Assembly: GCF_000473045.1 (NCBI RefSeq) | Contig: NZ_AXAY01000001.1 | Location: forward strand, 1-64,000 | Direction: 5' to 3' | Source: Bradyrhizobium sp. WSM3983 | GTDB taxonomy: Bacteria; Pseudomonadota; Alphaproteobacteria; Rhizobiales; Xanthobacteraceae | Length of the DNA: 64,000 nt | Shown: in pieces, positions 26,803-35,564 of the stretch | How positions within the stretch are numbered: the first letter of the stretch is position 1 | Layout of the letters: the number at the start of each line of letters is the position of its first letter | Notes under the pieces: generated by a model | Told to the model about the DNA's origin: nothing | Database searches by the model: none | What the model saw: only the letters and a program-made list of their open reading frames with translations | Made by a program: the position numbers and the translations under genes

Positions 26803-28152
26803 ATGAGCACCCGCACCAGCCGCGTGCTGCATCGCTCGTTGCGTGAGACGCCGCCCAAGGCGATCGGCGGCGAGGGCGTCTATCTGTTTGCCGAGGATGG
26901 GCGGCGCGTGATCGACGCATCCGGGGGCGCAGCAGTCTCCTGCCTCGGCCACCAGCATCCCCGCGTGATCGCGGCGATGGCGAAGCAGGCCTCGACACTC
27001 GCCTATGCGCACACCGCCTTCTTCTCCTCCGAGCCGGCCGAGGCGCTGGCTGAGACGCTGGTCGGCCATGAGCCCGGCGGTCTCGCCTACGCCTACTTCG
27101 TCAGCGGCGGATCGGAGGCGATCGAAGCCAGCATCAAGCTCGCTCGGCAATATTTCATCGAACGCGGCGAACCGCGGCGACAACATTTCATCGCGCGGCG
27201 GCAGAGCTATCACGGCAACACGCTTGGCGCACTCGCTGCCGGCGGCAATGCCTGGCGTCGCGCGCCCTACGCGCCGCTGCTCTCGGCCGCATTCAGCCAT
27301 GTGACGCCGGCCTTCGCGTATCACGAGAAGCACGACGGTGAATCGGATGCGCAATTCGTGGCACGCCTCGCCGCGGAGCTCGAAGCCGAGTTCCAGCGGC
27401 TTGGTCCGAACACCGTTGCGGCGTTCCTGGCCGAACCCGTCGTCGGCGCCACAGCCGGCGCGGTCACGGCACCGGACGGCTACTTCAAGGTCGTGCGCGA
27501 GATCTGCGACCGGCACGGCGCTCTTCTCGTCCTCGACGAGGTCATGTGCGGCATGGGCCGCACCGGCACGACGCATGCCTGGCAGCAAGAAGGCATCGCC
27601 CCGGACATCCAGGCGATCGCCAAGGGCCTCGGCGGCGGCTATCAGCCGATCGGCGCAATGCTTGCGAGCGGCAAGATCATCGACACCATCCGCTCCGGCT
27701 CCGGAGCATTCCAGCACGGCCATACTTATCTCGCGCACCCCCTCGCCTGCGCGGCTGCGCTCGCGGTGCAGGATGTGATCCGGGAGGACAATCTGCTTGA
27801 GCAAGTGAAGCAGCGCGGCAAGCAGCTCGAGCAGCGGTTAACCGAACGCTTCGGCAATCACCGCCATGTCGGGGATATCAGAGGCCGCGGGCTGTTCTGG
27901 GCGATCGAGCTCGTCGCTGATCGTGCCAGCCGCACCTCGTTCGATCCGGCGCTCAAGCTCAATCAAAAGATCAAGGCGGAAGCCTTCGCCAACGGGCTCG
28001 GCTGTTATCCGGGCGGCGGCACCGTGGATGGCGTCCGCGGCGACCATGTGCTGCTGGCGCCGCCCTATATCGCTTCGGCTGACGAGATCGATCAGATCGT
28101 CGACAAGCTCGGCACGGCCGTCGACAACTTGTTGCGTAGTGTCAATCACTGA
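26803..28152 (+). CDS. Class III aminotransferase (PLP-dependent)
   Basis: A 449-residue omega-aminotransferase-type enzyme. PLP-site marks are YFVSGGSEAIEASIKLARQY (about 98), RQSYHGNTLGALAAGG (about 130), LVLDEVMCGMGRTG (about 240) and the Schiff-base lysine in IAKGLGGGYQPIGA (about 271). Such enzymes move an amino group from an omega-amino acid or amine to pyruvate or 2-oxoglutarate. It sits between the regulator and the binding protein, so it probably acts on the imported compound. Confidence 0.87.
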   Translation: MSTRTSRVLHRSLRETPPKAIGGEGVYLFAEDGRRVIDASGGAAVSCLGHQHPRVIAAMAKQASTLAYAHTAFFSSEPAEALAETLVGHEPGGLAYAYFVSGGSEAIEASIKLARQYFIERGEPRRQHFIARRQSYHGNTLGALAAGGNAWRRAPYAPLLSAAFSHVTPAFAYHEKHDGESDAQFVARLAAELEAEFQRLGPNTVAAFLAEPVVGATAGAVTAPDGYFKVVREICDRHGALLVLDEVMCGMGRTGTTHAWQQEGIAPDIQAIAKGLGGGYQPIGAMLASGKIIDTIRSGSGAFQHGHTYLAHPLACAAALAVQDVIREDNLLEQVKQRGKQLEQRLTERFGNHRHVGDIRGRGLFWAIELVADRASRTSFDPALKLNQKIKAEAFANGLGCYPGGGTVDGVRGDHVLLAPPYIASADEIDQIVDKLGTAVDNLLRSVNH

Positions 28153-28164
28153 GGGGAGAGTAGC

Positions 28165-29178
28165 ATGATGAGGAAAGTGGTTATTGCAGCGGGCGTGCTC
28201 GCGGCATCGACGGTTGTCGCCCACGCGGCGACGCTCGACACGGTCAAGAGCCGCGGCACATTGGTGTGCGGCGTCAGCGCGGGCTTTGCCGGCTTCTCGG
28301 CACCGGACTCGCAAGGCAATTACAAAGGCCTCGACGTCGATTATTGCCGCGCGCTCGCGGCCGGCGTGCTCGGTGATCCCAACAAGGTGCGTTACGTTTC
28401 GCTGACCGCACAGAATCGCTTCACTGCGCTGCAATCAGGCGAGATCGACGTGCTCTACCGCAACTCCACGCAGACTTATTTGCGCGGCGTCACGCTGGGC
28501 CTGCGGCAGGGACCGATCAACTTCTACGACGGCCAGGGTTTTGTCGTGAAGAAGGACCTCGGCGTGAAGGAGCTGAAGGACCTCAAGGGCGCCACCGTCT
28601 GCGTTGCGCAGGGTACGACCCATGAAGTTACGCTCGGCGATTACGGCCGCGCCAACGGCATCGACTGGAAGCCGCTGGTGTTCGACCGGGTCGACACCAT
28701 GTACCAGACCTTCTTCGGTGGCCGTTGCGATGCCATGACCCAGGACGCCTCCGCGCTTGCCGGTGCCGTGACCACCGCAGCGCCGAACCCGGCCGACTAC
28801 GTCGTGCTGCCGCAGACCATCAGCAAGGAGCCGCTCGGGCCCTTCACCCGCAACGGCGACGAGGTCTGGAGCGACATCATCACCTGGCTGCATTACGGCC
28901 TGATCGAAGCCGAGGAGCTCGGCGTGACGCAGGCCAATGTCGACGAGATGACGAAGTCGCAGACGCCCGCGATCCAGCGCCTGTTAGGAGCCTCCGGCGA
29001 TCTCGGCTCGCGGCTCGGTCTCGACAACAAATGGCTGGCCACCGCGATCAAGGCCACCGGCAATTACGGCGAGATCTACGAGCGCAATGTCGGCAAGGCG
29101 AGCCCACTCAAGCTCGAGCGCGGTCTCAACGGCCTCTGGAGCAAGGGCGGCTTGATGTACGCGCTGCCGTTCAAGTAG
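28165..29178 (+). CDS. aapJ: Amino-acid ABC transporter substrate-binding protein, AapJ-like
   Basis: A 337-residue periplasmic protein with a Sec signal peptide (MRKVVIAAGVLAASTVVAHA, cleaved near 22). The mature start TLDTVKSRGTLVCGVS and the ligand arginine region LYRNSTQTYLRG are AapJ-like. It is in one operon with the RpiR and aminotransferase genes (12-base gap) and on the opposite strand from its likely permeases. GAGGGGAGAG gives a very strong ribosome-binding site, as expected for an abundant binding protein. Confidence 0.9.
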   Translation: MMRKVVIAAGVLAASTVVAHAATLDTVKSRGTLVCGVSAGFAGFSAPDSQGNYKGLDVDYCRALAAGVLGDPNKVRYVSLTAQNRFTALQSGEIDVLYRNSTQTYLRGVTLGLRQGPINFYDGQGFVVKKDLGVKELKDLKGATVCVAQGTTHEVTLGDYGRANGIDWKPLVFDRVDTMYQTFFGGRCDAMTQDASALAGAVTTAAPNPADYVVLPQTISKEPLGPFTRNGDEVWSDIITWLHYGLIEAEELGVTQANVDEMTKSQTPAIQRLLGASGDLGSRLGLDNKWLATAIKATGNYGEIYERNVGKASPLKLERGLNGLWSKGGLMYALPFK

Positions 29179-29180
29179 AC

Positions 29181-29307
29181 GTCTCCCGTGTCCCGGACGC
29201 GCTGCAGCGTGCAACGCTGCTGCGCTGAGCCGGGACCCAGAGGCCACAATGGGCCCCGGCTCTGCAGCGCAATACTGCGCATTGCGCTGCGTCCGGGGCA
29301 CGAGACC
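29181..29307. repeat. Degenerate inverted repeat (GTCCCGGACGC family)
   Basis: Left end GTCTCCCGTGTCCCGGACGC and right end GCGTCCGGGGCACGAGAC are imperfect complements around a GC-rich centre containing GGGACCCAGAGGCC and GGCCCCGG-like pairs. It occupies the whole gap between the aapJ-like and racemase-like genes. It resembles the element at 20628-20789. Confidence 0.65.
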
Positions 29308-29322
29308 TAGGTACTACGTTCA

Positions 29323-29973
29323 ATGACAACGTCCCCTCGCATCGCCCTGATCCACGCCCTCAAACACTCCATCGCCCCAATCGAGGCGGCATTCGCGGCG
29401 GCGTGGCCGGAGGCGCGGCTGATGAACCTGCTCGACGACAGCCTGTCGGCGGATCTGGCGCGCGACGGCAAGCTCAACGATGCCATGAACGAGCGCTTTC
29501 TTGCGCTCGGCGATTATGCGGCAGCGACAGGGGCGAACGCGATCCTGTTCACCTGCTCGGCCTTCGGTCCCTGCATCGAGGCCGTCGCGGGGGCGCATGC
29601 GTCGATGCCGGTGCTGAAGCCGAACGAAGCGATGATCGAACGAGCCGTAACGATGGGCAAGAAGATCGGCCTGCTCTCGACTTTCCCGCCGACACTGGTC
29701 TCTATGCCGCCGGAGTTTCCGGCCTCCGTCCAGATCGTGCCAAAGCTTGCTGAGGGTGCGCTGGCTGCACTTGACCGCGGCGACCGCGCCACGCATGACC
29801 GGCTGATCGTCGAGACGTCAAAGGACTTGCGCGATTGCGACGTCATCGCGCTGGCCCAGTTCAGCATTGCATCAACCGGGCCGCTCGTCGCAGAAGCCAC
29901 CGGCCGTCCCGTCGTGACAACGCCTGATAGCGCGGTCGAGAAGCTGATAAGGCTGCTCGCAGCGAAAGCTTAA
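29323..29973 (+). CDS. Aspartate/glutamate racemase-superfamily protein, one catalytic cysteine missing
   Basis: A 216-residue protein with an Asp/Glu/hydantoin racemase fold. The first catalytic cysteine is present in ILFTCSAFG (Cys78). The second site, where racemases have a second cysteine, reads ALAQFSIAST (about 176-185) with no cysteine. A two-base racemase mechanism is therefore doubtful; decarboxylase, isomerase or lyase chemistry with one cysteine is possible. Related proteins are sometimes mislabelled as arylsulfatases. It is tail-to-tail with a TetR gene, overlapping by four bases. Confidence 0.78.
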   Translation: MTTSPRIALIHALKHSIAPIEAAFAAAWPEARLMNLLDDSLSADLARDGKLNDAMNERFLALGDYAAATGANAILFTCSAFGPCIEAVAGAHASMPVLKPNEAMIERAVTMGKKIGLLSTFPPTLVSMPPEFPASVQIVPKLAEGALAALDRGDRATHDRLIVETSKDLRDCDVIALAQFSIASTGPLVAEATGRPVVTTPDSAVEKLIRLLAAKA

Positions 29974-30617
29974 GCGCCCGCCTTCTTACGACGCTGCGCA
30001 TCCTTGATCGCGACGACGAGCGCCACCTTCGTTTCGTTCACAAAATCCTCGACCAATTCCTCGCGCGTAGCATGTGCGGCCTCGCCGGTGAACAGACCCT
30101 GCTCGGCCAGCATCACCACGCCATGCAGCGCGGCCCAGATCTTGAGCGCCTGCCGCTCGCGCAAATAGCCGACCGCAGGCGCTTCCAGCGCTTCAATCAC
30201 GAGCTCGAATGTCTCGCGCGTGGCCTCGTGCAGCTCGCTACCCTTGGCCGCGCAGGAGACGGTGCGGGACGCGAACATCAAGCGGTAGACACCGTTACGA
30301 CGCAGACCGAAGTCGAGCGTCGCCTGCGCGAGCCGCGACAGTTTCGATTGCTTTGATGGCTTCGCCATCGCTTCGCGCAACATCGTACTGAATTGCCGGA
30401 ATGCCTCTGCCGTCACTGCGGCAAGCAAGGCCTCGCGATCGGCGAAATGACGGTAGGGCGCCGGCTGCGAAACCCCGAGCTGCTTTGCCAGCGCCTTGAT
30501 GCTGATCGCTTCCGCCCCGCCCTGCTCCGCCTCGCGTAACGCAGCCTTGATCAAGGCGTCGCGGAGATCGCCATGGTGGTAGGTGTTCTCGGGCTTGCGA
30601 GCGAGTTGTGAACGCAT
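29970..30617 (-). CDS. TetR-family transcriptional regulator
   Basis: A 215-residue repressor with the N-terminal helix-turn-helix in YHHGDLRDALIKAALREAEQG and ISIKALAKQLGVSQPAPYRHFADREALL (about 15-65). A longer open frame upstream to 31193 overlaps the P450 gene and is rejected. The C-terminal ligand domain is typical of the WHG/TetR_C group. It is divergent from the ferredoxin-P450 operon and is the likely controller of it. Confidence 0.87.
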   Translation of the reverse strand: MRSQLARKPENTYHHGDLRDALIKAALREAEQGGAEAISIKALAKQLGVSQPAPYRHFADREALLAAVTAEAFRQFSTMLREAMAKPSKQSKLSRLAQATLDFGLRRNGVYRLMFASRTVSCAAKGSELHEATRETFELVIEALEAPAVGYLRERQALKIWAALHGVVMLAEQGLFTGEAAHATREELVEDFVNETKVALVVAIKDAQRRKKAGA

Positions 30618-30772
30618 GTTACGGCGGAGCCTATAAGTTTGCGCTTGACAGGGGAAGCCTGCCGCGAATGTAATAGCATATAACTTAGAATAAGCGGCAA
30701 ACGCCGCAGACAATATTGACAAGAGGAACGCGCCGCCCTCCGGGCCACGCGCATACGACCGAGGGAGCCGCA

Positions 30773-30982
30773 ATGGCAGAACGACTGCGAGTTCACGTCG
30801 ATCCCGACAAATGCCAGGGCCACGCACGCTGCAAGGCGCTGGCGCCGGAGCTGTTCGAACTCGACGAATATGGCAACGCCCATGAGGTTGGAGACGGCAC
30901 GGTTCCGCCGGGCCTCGAAGACAAGGCCTGGCTTGCCAAATCCAACTGCCCGGAAATCGCGATCGATGTGATCGAGGAGTAG
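30773..30982 (+). CDS. Small ferredoxin of the P450-associated type
   Basis: A 69-residue ferredoxin. Three cluster cysteines are visible: CQGHARC (two, near residues 13 and 19) and SNCPEIAI (third, near 60). The CxxHxxC pattern with histidine or glycine in place of a fourth cysteine is typical of [3Fe-4S] ferredoxins that feed bacterial P450s. GAGGGAG precedes the ATG at 30773. It sits about 90 bases upstream of a P450 gene, its probable electron acceptor. A ferredoxin reductase is not seen here. Confidence 0.85.
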   Translation: MAERLRVHVDPDKCQGHARCKALAPELFELDEYGNAHEVGDGTVPPGLEDKAWLAKSNCPEIAIDVIEE

Positions 30983-31029
30983 CGCGGCCCTGCCCGCGCC
31001 TTCGCGTGCCTTCAGCGAACACGAGCCCC

Positions 31030-31069
31030 AAGGGATTTTCAAGGGATTTTCGATTTTCAAGGGATTTTC
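31030..31069 (+). repeat. Three direct copies of AAGGGATTTTC before the P450 start
   Basis: AAGGGATTTTC occurs at 31030-31040, 31041-31051 and 31059-31069, ending five bases before the P450 ATG. Copies one and two are adjacent and copy three follows after seven bases (GATTTTC), itself a partial copy. It is a likely slipped-strand repeat that could vary between strains. Confidence 0.7.
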
Positions 31070-31074
31070 CTGCC

Positions 31075-32295
31075 ATGTCCGACGTCAGCCAGCCCGCCGC
31101 CCATCCGCCTGTGACCGACTGGGTCAACGATTTCGACCACACCGATCCGCAATGGACGGACGATCCCTTCCCGATCTGGAAGGAGCTGCGCACCGCGAGC
31201 CCGGTCGTGCATACCGAGCGCTTTCTCGGCTGCTACATGCCGACGACCTATGAGGCGGTGCGCGAAATCGCCAACGACACCAAGCATTTCTCGTCGCGCC
31301 GCATCATCGTGCGCGACGTGCGCCCCGAGGTCGCCAGGAACGCGGCGCCGCCGATAACTTCGGATCCGCCCGTGCACAAGCCGGCCAAGCAATTGCTACT
31401 GCCGCCGTTCACGCCGGATGCGATGAAGAAGCTCGAGCCTCGGATGCGTGCGATCTGCAACGAGCTGATCGACGGGTTCATCGCCGACGACAAAGTCGAC
31501 GCCGCGGCGCGCTATGGCAAATACATCCCGGTTCAGGCCATCGCGCACATGCTCGGCATCCCCGAGAGCGACAGTGATCTCTTCATCAACTGGATCCACA
31601 TGATCCTGGAACTCGGCATCAAGGACGAGAACAAGCTGCTCGAGGCGGTGCAGGAGATGAGCGCCTATTTCAGGACGCATATCGAGGAGCGGAGGTCGAA
31701 GCCGACCAACGATCTCATCTCCTATCTGATGAATGCCAAGAACAAGGAAGGCCAGCCGCTGGAAGAGTCGCACGTGCTGGGTTCGCTGCGTCTGCTTCTG
31801 ATCGCCGGCATCGACACCACCTGGAGCGCGATCGGCTCGTCGCTTTGGCATCTCGCCCGGACGCCGGCCGACCGCGAGCGGCTGATCGCCGAACCCGGGT
31901 TGATCCCGACCGCCGTGGAGGAGCTGCTGCGGGCCTATTCGCCGGTGACCATGGCCCGCGAGGTGGTCAAGGAGACCACGATTTCAGGCTGCCCGGTCAA
32001 GGCGGGCAACATGGTGTTGCTGTCTTTCCCGGCCGCGAACCGCGACCCAAAAATGTTTCCGGACGCTGACAAAGTCGTGATCGACCGCCGGGAGAACCGC
32101 CATGCCGCTTTCGGCCTCGGCATCCACCGCTGCGTCGGTTCCAACCTGGCGCGGATGGAGATGCAGGTGGCGCTGGAGGAGCGGCTGAAGCGGATTCCGG
32201 ACTTCCGGCTCGATCCGGCAGGCACCGTGACCTGGTCGCAGGGTACGGTGAGAGGCCCCCGCCAGTTGCCATTTCTGCTTGGAAAGGCGATGTAA
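31075..32295 (+). CDS. Cytochrome P450 (bacterial class I)
   Basis: A 406-residue soluble P450. The oxygen-binding I-helix motif is LIAGIDTTWSAIGSSLWHLA (about 245), the ExxR is in EELLRAYSP (about 285), and the haem cysteine is in FGLGIHRCVGSNLARME (about 355). It hydroxylates an organic substrate with electrons from the preceding ferredoxin. I start at MSDVSQ (31075) because the extension to 31006 runs through the direct repeats. The substrate is unknown. Confidence 0.9.
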   Translation: MSDVSQPAAHPPVTDWVNDFDHTDPQWTDDPFPIWKELRTASPVVHTERFLGCYMPTTYEAVREIANDTKHFSSRRIIVRDVRPEVARNAAPPITSDPPVHKPAKQLLLPPFTPDAMKKLEPRMRAICNELIDGFIADDKVDAAARYGKYIPVQAIAHMLGIPESDSDLFINWIHMILELGIKDENKLLEAVQEMSAYFRTHIEERRSKPTNDLISYLMNAKNKEGQPLEESHVLGSLRLLLIAGIDTTWSAIGSSLWHLARTPADRERLIAEPGLIPTAVEELLRAYSPVTMAREVVKETTISGCPVKAGNMVLLSFPAANRDPKMFPDADKVVIDRRENRHAAFGLGIHRCVGSNLARMEMQVALEERLKRIPDFRLDPAGTVTWSQGTVRGPRQLPFLLGKAM

Positions 32296-32323
32296 GCCCT
32301 TCCAAGACCAAGAGGGGCCGGAC

Positions 32324-33646
32324 GTGACTGAGCAAGCAACCCAACCGGCCTCCAACCACATCGACCTCGCCGACGCCAGGCGTCGGATCAAGGCGATCTT
32401 CATCGGCTCGATCGGCAATCTCGTCGAGTGGTACGACTTCTACGCCTATACGGCGTTCGCGCTCTATTTCGCCCCGGCCTTCTTCCCTGGTAACGATCCC
32501 GTCGTCCAACAATTGAACGTCGCCGTGGTGTTCGCGGCGACCTTCCTGATGCGGCCGCTTGGGGGCTGGCTGTTCGGCTACATCGCCGATCATTTTGGCC
32601 GACGGATTTCGCTGACGCTATCCGTCGTCTTCATGTGCTTCGGTTCGCTGATCATCGCGCTGACGCCGACCTATGCCACGATCGGCCTTGCCGCCCCGGT
32701 GATCCTGGCGCTGGCCCGCGTGATCGAGGGCCTGAGCCTCGGCGGCGAATATGGCGCCAGTGCCACCTATTTGAGCGAGGTCGCTGATCCCAAGCATCGC
32801 GGCTTCTATTCGAGCTTTCAGTACGTCACGCTGATCGGAGGCCAGCTCACCGCGATCATCGTGCTGCTGCTCCTGCAAAAGGTCTTCCTCACGCCCGACG
32901 AGCTCAAGGCCTGGGGCTGGCGTATCCCGTTCGCGATCGGCGCGGCGCTCGCGATCTTTGCCGCCGTGATGCGGCGCAATCTGCACGAGACTGAAGCCTT
33001 CGAGGAAGCCAGGAAGGTGGTGAAGCCGACCGGCTCGCTCACGAACCTGCTGCGCTATCCGCGCGAACTGCTGCTGGTGGTCGGCCTCACTGCCGGCGGC
33101 ACCGCGGCGTTCTACACCTTCACCACCTACATGCAGACCTTCGTCAAGCTCTCGGTCGGGCTGACCGAAGACCAGACCACCTTCGTGATCTTCGGCACGC
33201 TGATCTTCGCAACCATCCTGCAGCCGATCTATGGCGCGATCTCCGACAAGATTGGCCGCAAGCCACTTTTAATCTTCTTCGGCGTCGCCGGCACGCTCGC
33301 GACCGTGCCGCTCCTGATGACGCTGAAAGAAACCAAGTCGCCTTTCATGGCGTTCATCCTGATCTGCGCCGCCTGGCTGTTCGTCGCCGGCTACACCTCG
33401 ATCAACGCGGTGGTGAAGGCCGAGCTGTTCCCGACCAATGTCCGCGCCCTCGGCGTCGGCCTGCCCTATGCCATCACGGTCTCGATCTTCGGCGGCACGG
33501 CGCCGGCGATCGCGCTCTATTTCAAGAGCATCGGGCGCGAGGAATGGTTCTACTATTATCTCGCCGGCGTCATCTGCCTGTCGCTGATCATCTATTCCAC
33601 CATGCGCGACACCAAGCATGCCTCCGCGATGCATCGCCACGAGTAG
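32324..33646 (+). CDS. MFS transporter, metabolite:H+ symporter type (KgtP/ProP-like)
   Basis: A 440-residue, 12-helix transporter. The opening IFIGSIGNLVEWYDFYAYTAFALYF and the loop motif GWLFGYIADHFGRRISL mark the metabolite:H+ symporter branch, which imports dicarboxylates, shikimate or betaine-like acids. The start is a GTG at 32324 with AGAGGGG upstream; an ATG at 32279 lies within the P450 gene. It probably brings in the acid metabolised by the neighbouring oxidative enzymes. Confidence 0.86.
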   Translation: MTEQATQPASNHIDLADARRRIKAIFIGSIGNLVEWYDFYAYTAFALYFAPAFFPGNDPVVQQLNVAVVFAATFLMRPLGGWLFGYIADHFGRRISLTLSVVFMCFGSLIIALTPTYATIGLAAPVILALARVIEGLSLGGEYGASATYLSEVADPKHRGFYSSFQYVTLIGGQLTAIIVLLLLQKVFLTPDELKAWGWRIPFAIGAALAIFAAVMRRNLHETEAFEEARKVVKPTGSLTNLLRYPRELLLVVGLTAGGTAAFYTFTTYMQTFVKLSVGLTEDQTTFVIFGTLIFATILQPIYGAISDKIGRKPLLIFFGVAGTLATVPLLMTLKETKSPFMAFILICAAWLFVAGYTSINAVVKAELFPTNVRALGVGLPYAITVSIFGGTAPAIALYFKSIGREEWFYYYLAGVICLSLIIYSTMRDTKHASAMHRHE

Positions 33647-33649
33647 CTC

Positions 33650-34309
33650 ATGTCCGACGAGACACCATCCGACAGCAAGCTGACACGCACCAAGGAGAAA
33701 TGGGCGCGCGAAGGCCGCTTTCTCACCGGCAAGATCACGCGTCCGGAAGACCAACGCCTACCGCCGGGCCAGCACCTGACCAGGGATTGGCCGGTGCTGG
33801 ATCTCGGCGTCATGCCACCCGTGTCGCGCGATCGCTGGCGGCTCGACGTCTACGGCGCGGTCGACAATCCGGTGTTCTGGACCTATGCCGAGTTCGCGGC
33901 GCAGAGGCAGGCGCAGTTCACTTCCGACATCCATTGCGTGACAACGTGGTCGCGCTACGACAATGAATGGGAGGGGCTTGCGACGCGCGAGCTGCTCGCG
34001 GCCTGCCAGCCGCGTGACGATGCGCGCTTCGTGGTGCTGCATTCCCATGATGGCTACACCACCAACCTTGCGCTTGAAGACTTTGCCGCCGAGGACGCGC
34101 TGCTGGCCCATAGCTGGTCGGGTCAGCCGCTGTCGGACGAGCATGGCGGCCCGGTGCGGCTTGTCGTGCCGCACCTCTATTTCTGGAAGAGCGCAAAGTG
34201 GCTCCAGGCCATCGAATTCGTGACCGAAGACGCGCCGGGTTTCTGGGAAGTCCGCGGCTATCATAACCGCGGAGACCCCTGGGCCGAACAGCGCTATTCA
34301 GGCGATTAG
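33650..34309 (+). CDS. Sulfite-oxidase-like molybdopterin oxidoreductase
   Basis: A 219-residue protein with the molybdenum-binding fold of sulfite oxidase. The metal-ligand cysteine lies in SDIHCVTTWSRYDNEW (Cys96). It lacks an export signal, haem domain and dimerisation domain, so it is a small cytoplasmic YuiH-like form of unproven reaction. It starts three bases after the MFS stop, inside a run of same-strand genes beginning with the ferredoxin. Confidence 0.82.
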   Translation: MSDETPSDSKLTRTKEKWAREGRFLTGKITRPEDQRLPPGQHLTRDWPVLDLGVMPPVSRDRWRLDVYGAVDNPVFWTYAEFAAQRQAQFTSDIHCVTTWSRYDNEWEGLATRELLAACQPRDDARFVVLHSHDGYTTNLALEDFAAEDALLAHSWSGQPLSDEHGGPVRLVVPHLYFWKSAKWLQAIEFVTEDAPGFWEVRGYHNRGDPWAEQRYSGD

Positions 34310-34334
34310 GTTCAAGCAAGAACGGGGGGAGCCC

Positions 34335-35564
34335 ATGCCGACGGAACGCTTTCAATTCACCGGCGAAGGCGGTCATCAGCTCTCGGCTGCGCTGGAGCTG
34401 CCGGAGGGCGAACCCGCAGCCTACGCGCTATTCGCGCATTGCTTCACCTGTGGCAAAGATACACTGGCCGCCAAGCGCATTTCCGTTGCACTTGCCGCCA
34501 AGGGCATCGCGGTGCTGCGCTTTGACTTCACCGGGCTTGGCTCCAGCGAGGGCGAGTTCGCCAATTCGACGTTCTCCTCCAACGTCGCCGATCTCGTGCA
34601 TGCCGCCGATCATCTGCGCGCGACCCGCAAGGCGCCATCAATCCTGATCGGCCACAGCCTTGGCGGCGCCGCGATCCTGGCGGCAGCCGGAAAGATTCCG
34701 GAAGCCAAGGCGGTCGCGACCATTGCGGCGCCGTCCGATCCTGCTCACGTCACCGGTCTCTTCAAAGAGCATCTCGACAACATCCGCACGCAGGGGGAGG
34801 TTGAGGTCTCGCTCGCGGGCCGCCCGTTCCGGATCAAGCGCGAATTCCTCGACGACATTGTCGAGCACGAGCTGATGAAGGACGTCACCGGTCTCCACAA
34901 GGCGCTGCTGGTGATGCATTCGCCTGTCGACGATACCGTCGGCATCGACAATGCGACCAAGATCTTCGTTGCGGCGAAGCATCCCAAGAGCTTCGTCTCG
35001 CTCGATCATACCGATCATCTCCTGACGAAACCAGCGGACGCGCTTTACGCAGCCGACGTGATTGCGGCCTGGACCAGCCGCTACATCGATACGGCAAAAC
35101 CTGCAAAAGAGATGGATCTCGCCGAAGAACCTCGCAAGGTGGTGGTGCAGGAGACCCGCAAGAGCAAGTTCAACCAGATCATCACCGTCGGGCCGCATCA
35201 TCTGGTGGCGGACGAACCGGTAGCGGCCGGCGGCGAGGATGCCGGTCCCGGGCCCTATGATTTCCTTCTCGCCGGTCTCGGCGCCTGCACGTCGATGACC
35301 ATGCGCCTCTATGCCGACCGTAAATCGCTGCCGCTCGACCGCGTCACCGTCACGCTGAAGCATTCAAAGATCTACGCCAAGGATTGCGCGGAATGCGAGA
35401 CACGGGACGGCATGCTAGACCAGATCGAGCGCGACATCGCAATCGACGGGGCGCTCGATGCCGAGCAGCGCAAGAAGCTGATGGAGATCGCCGACAAGTG
35501 CCCGGTGCACCGGACCCTGACCTCGGAGATCCGCATCGTCACGAAGGCGGTGGACCAGAGCTAG
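34335..35564 (+). CDS. Alpha/beta hydrolase-OsmC fusion protein
   Basis: A 409-residue two-domain protein. The N-terminal half is an alpha/beta hydrolase with the nucleophile serine in IGHSLGGAAIL (about 105) and the oxyanion loop FAHCFTCGKDT. The C-terminal half (about 270-405) is an OsmC domain with catalytic-type cysteines in LGACTSMTMRLYA and ADKCPVHRTL, as in peroxide-reducing OsmC/Ohr proteins. GGGGGGAG precedes the ATG. It may couple ester hydrolysis with organic hydroperoxide removal, in keeping with the P450 upstream. Substrate unproven. Confidence 0.85.
   Translation: MPTERFQFTGEGGHQLSAALELPEGEPAAYALFAHCFTCGKDTLAAKRISVALAAKGIAVLRFDFTGLGSSEGEFANSTFSSNVADLVHAADHLRATRKAPSILIGHSLGGAAILAAAGKIPEAKAVATIAAPSDPAHVTGLFKEHLDNIRTQGEVEVSLAGRPFRIKREFLDDIVEHELMKDVTGLHKALLVMHSPVDDTVGIDNATKIFVAAKHPKSFVSLDHTDHLLTKPADALYAADVIAAWTSRYIDTAKPAKEMDLAEEPRKVVVQETRKSKFNQIITVGPHHLVADEPVAAGGEDAGPGPYDFLLAGLGACTSMTMRLYADRKSLPLDRVTVTLKHSKIYAKDCAECETRDGMLDQIERDIAIDGALDAEQRKKLMEIADKCPVHRTLTSEIRIVTKAVDQS

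Noticed and set aside
30645..30676. TTGACA followed by TAATAG as a promoter of the ferredoxin operon
   Set aside because: The spacer is 20 bases, too long for a confident assignment, and no clear TetR palindrome was found next to it.
30618..31193. N-terminal extension of the TetR open frame
   Set aside because: It overlaps the ferredoxin and P450 genes on the other strand and lacks any domain character; the helix-turn-helix begins right after 30617.
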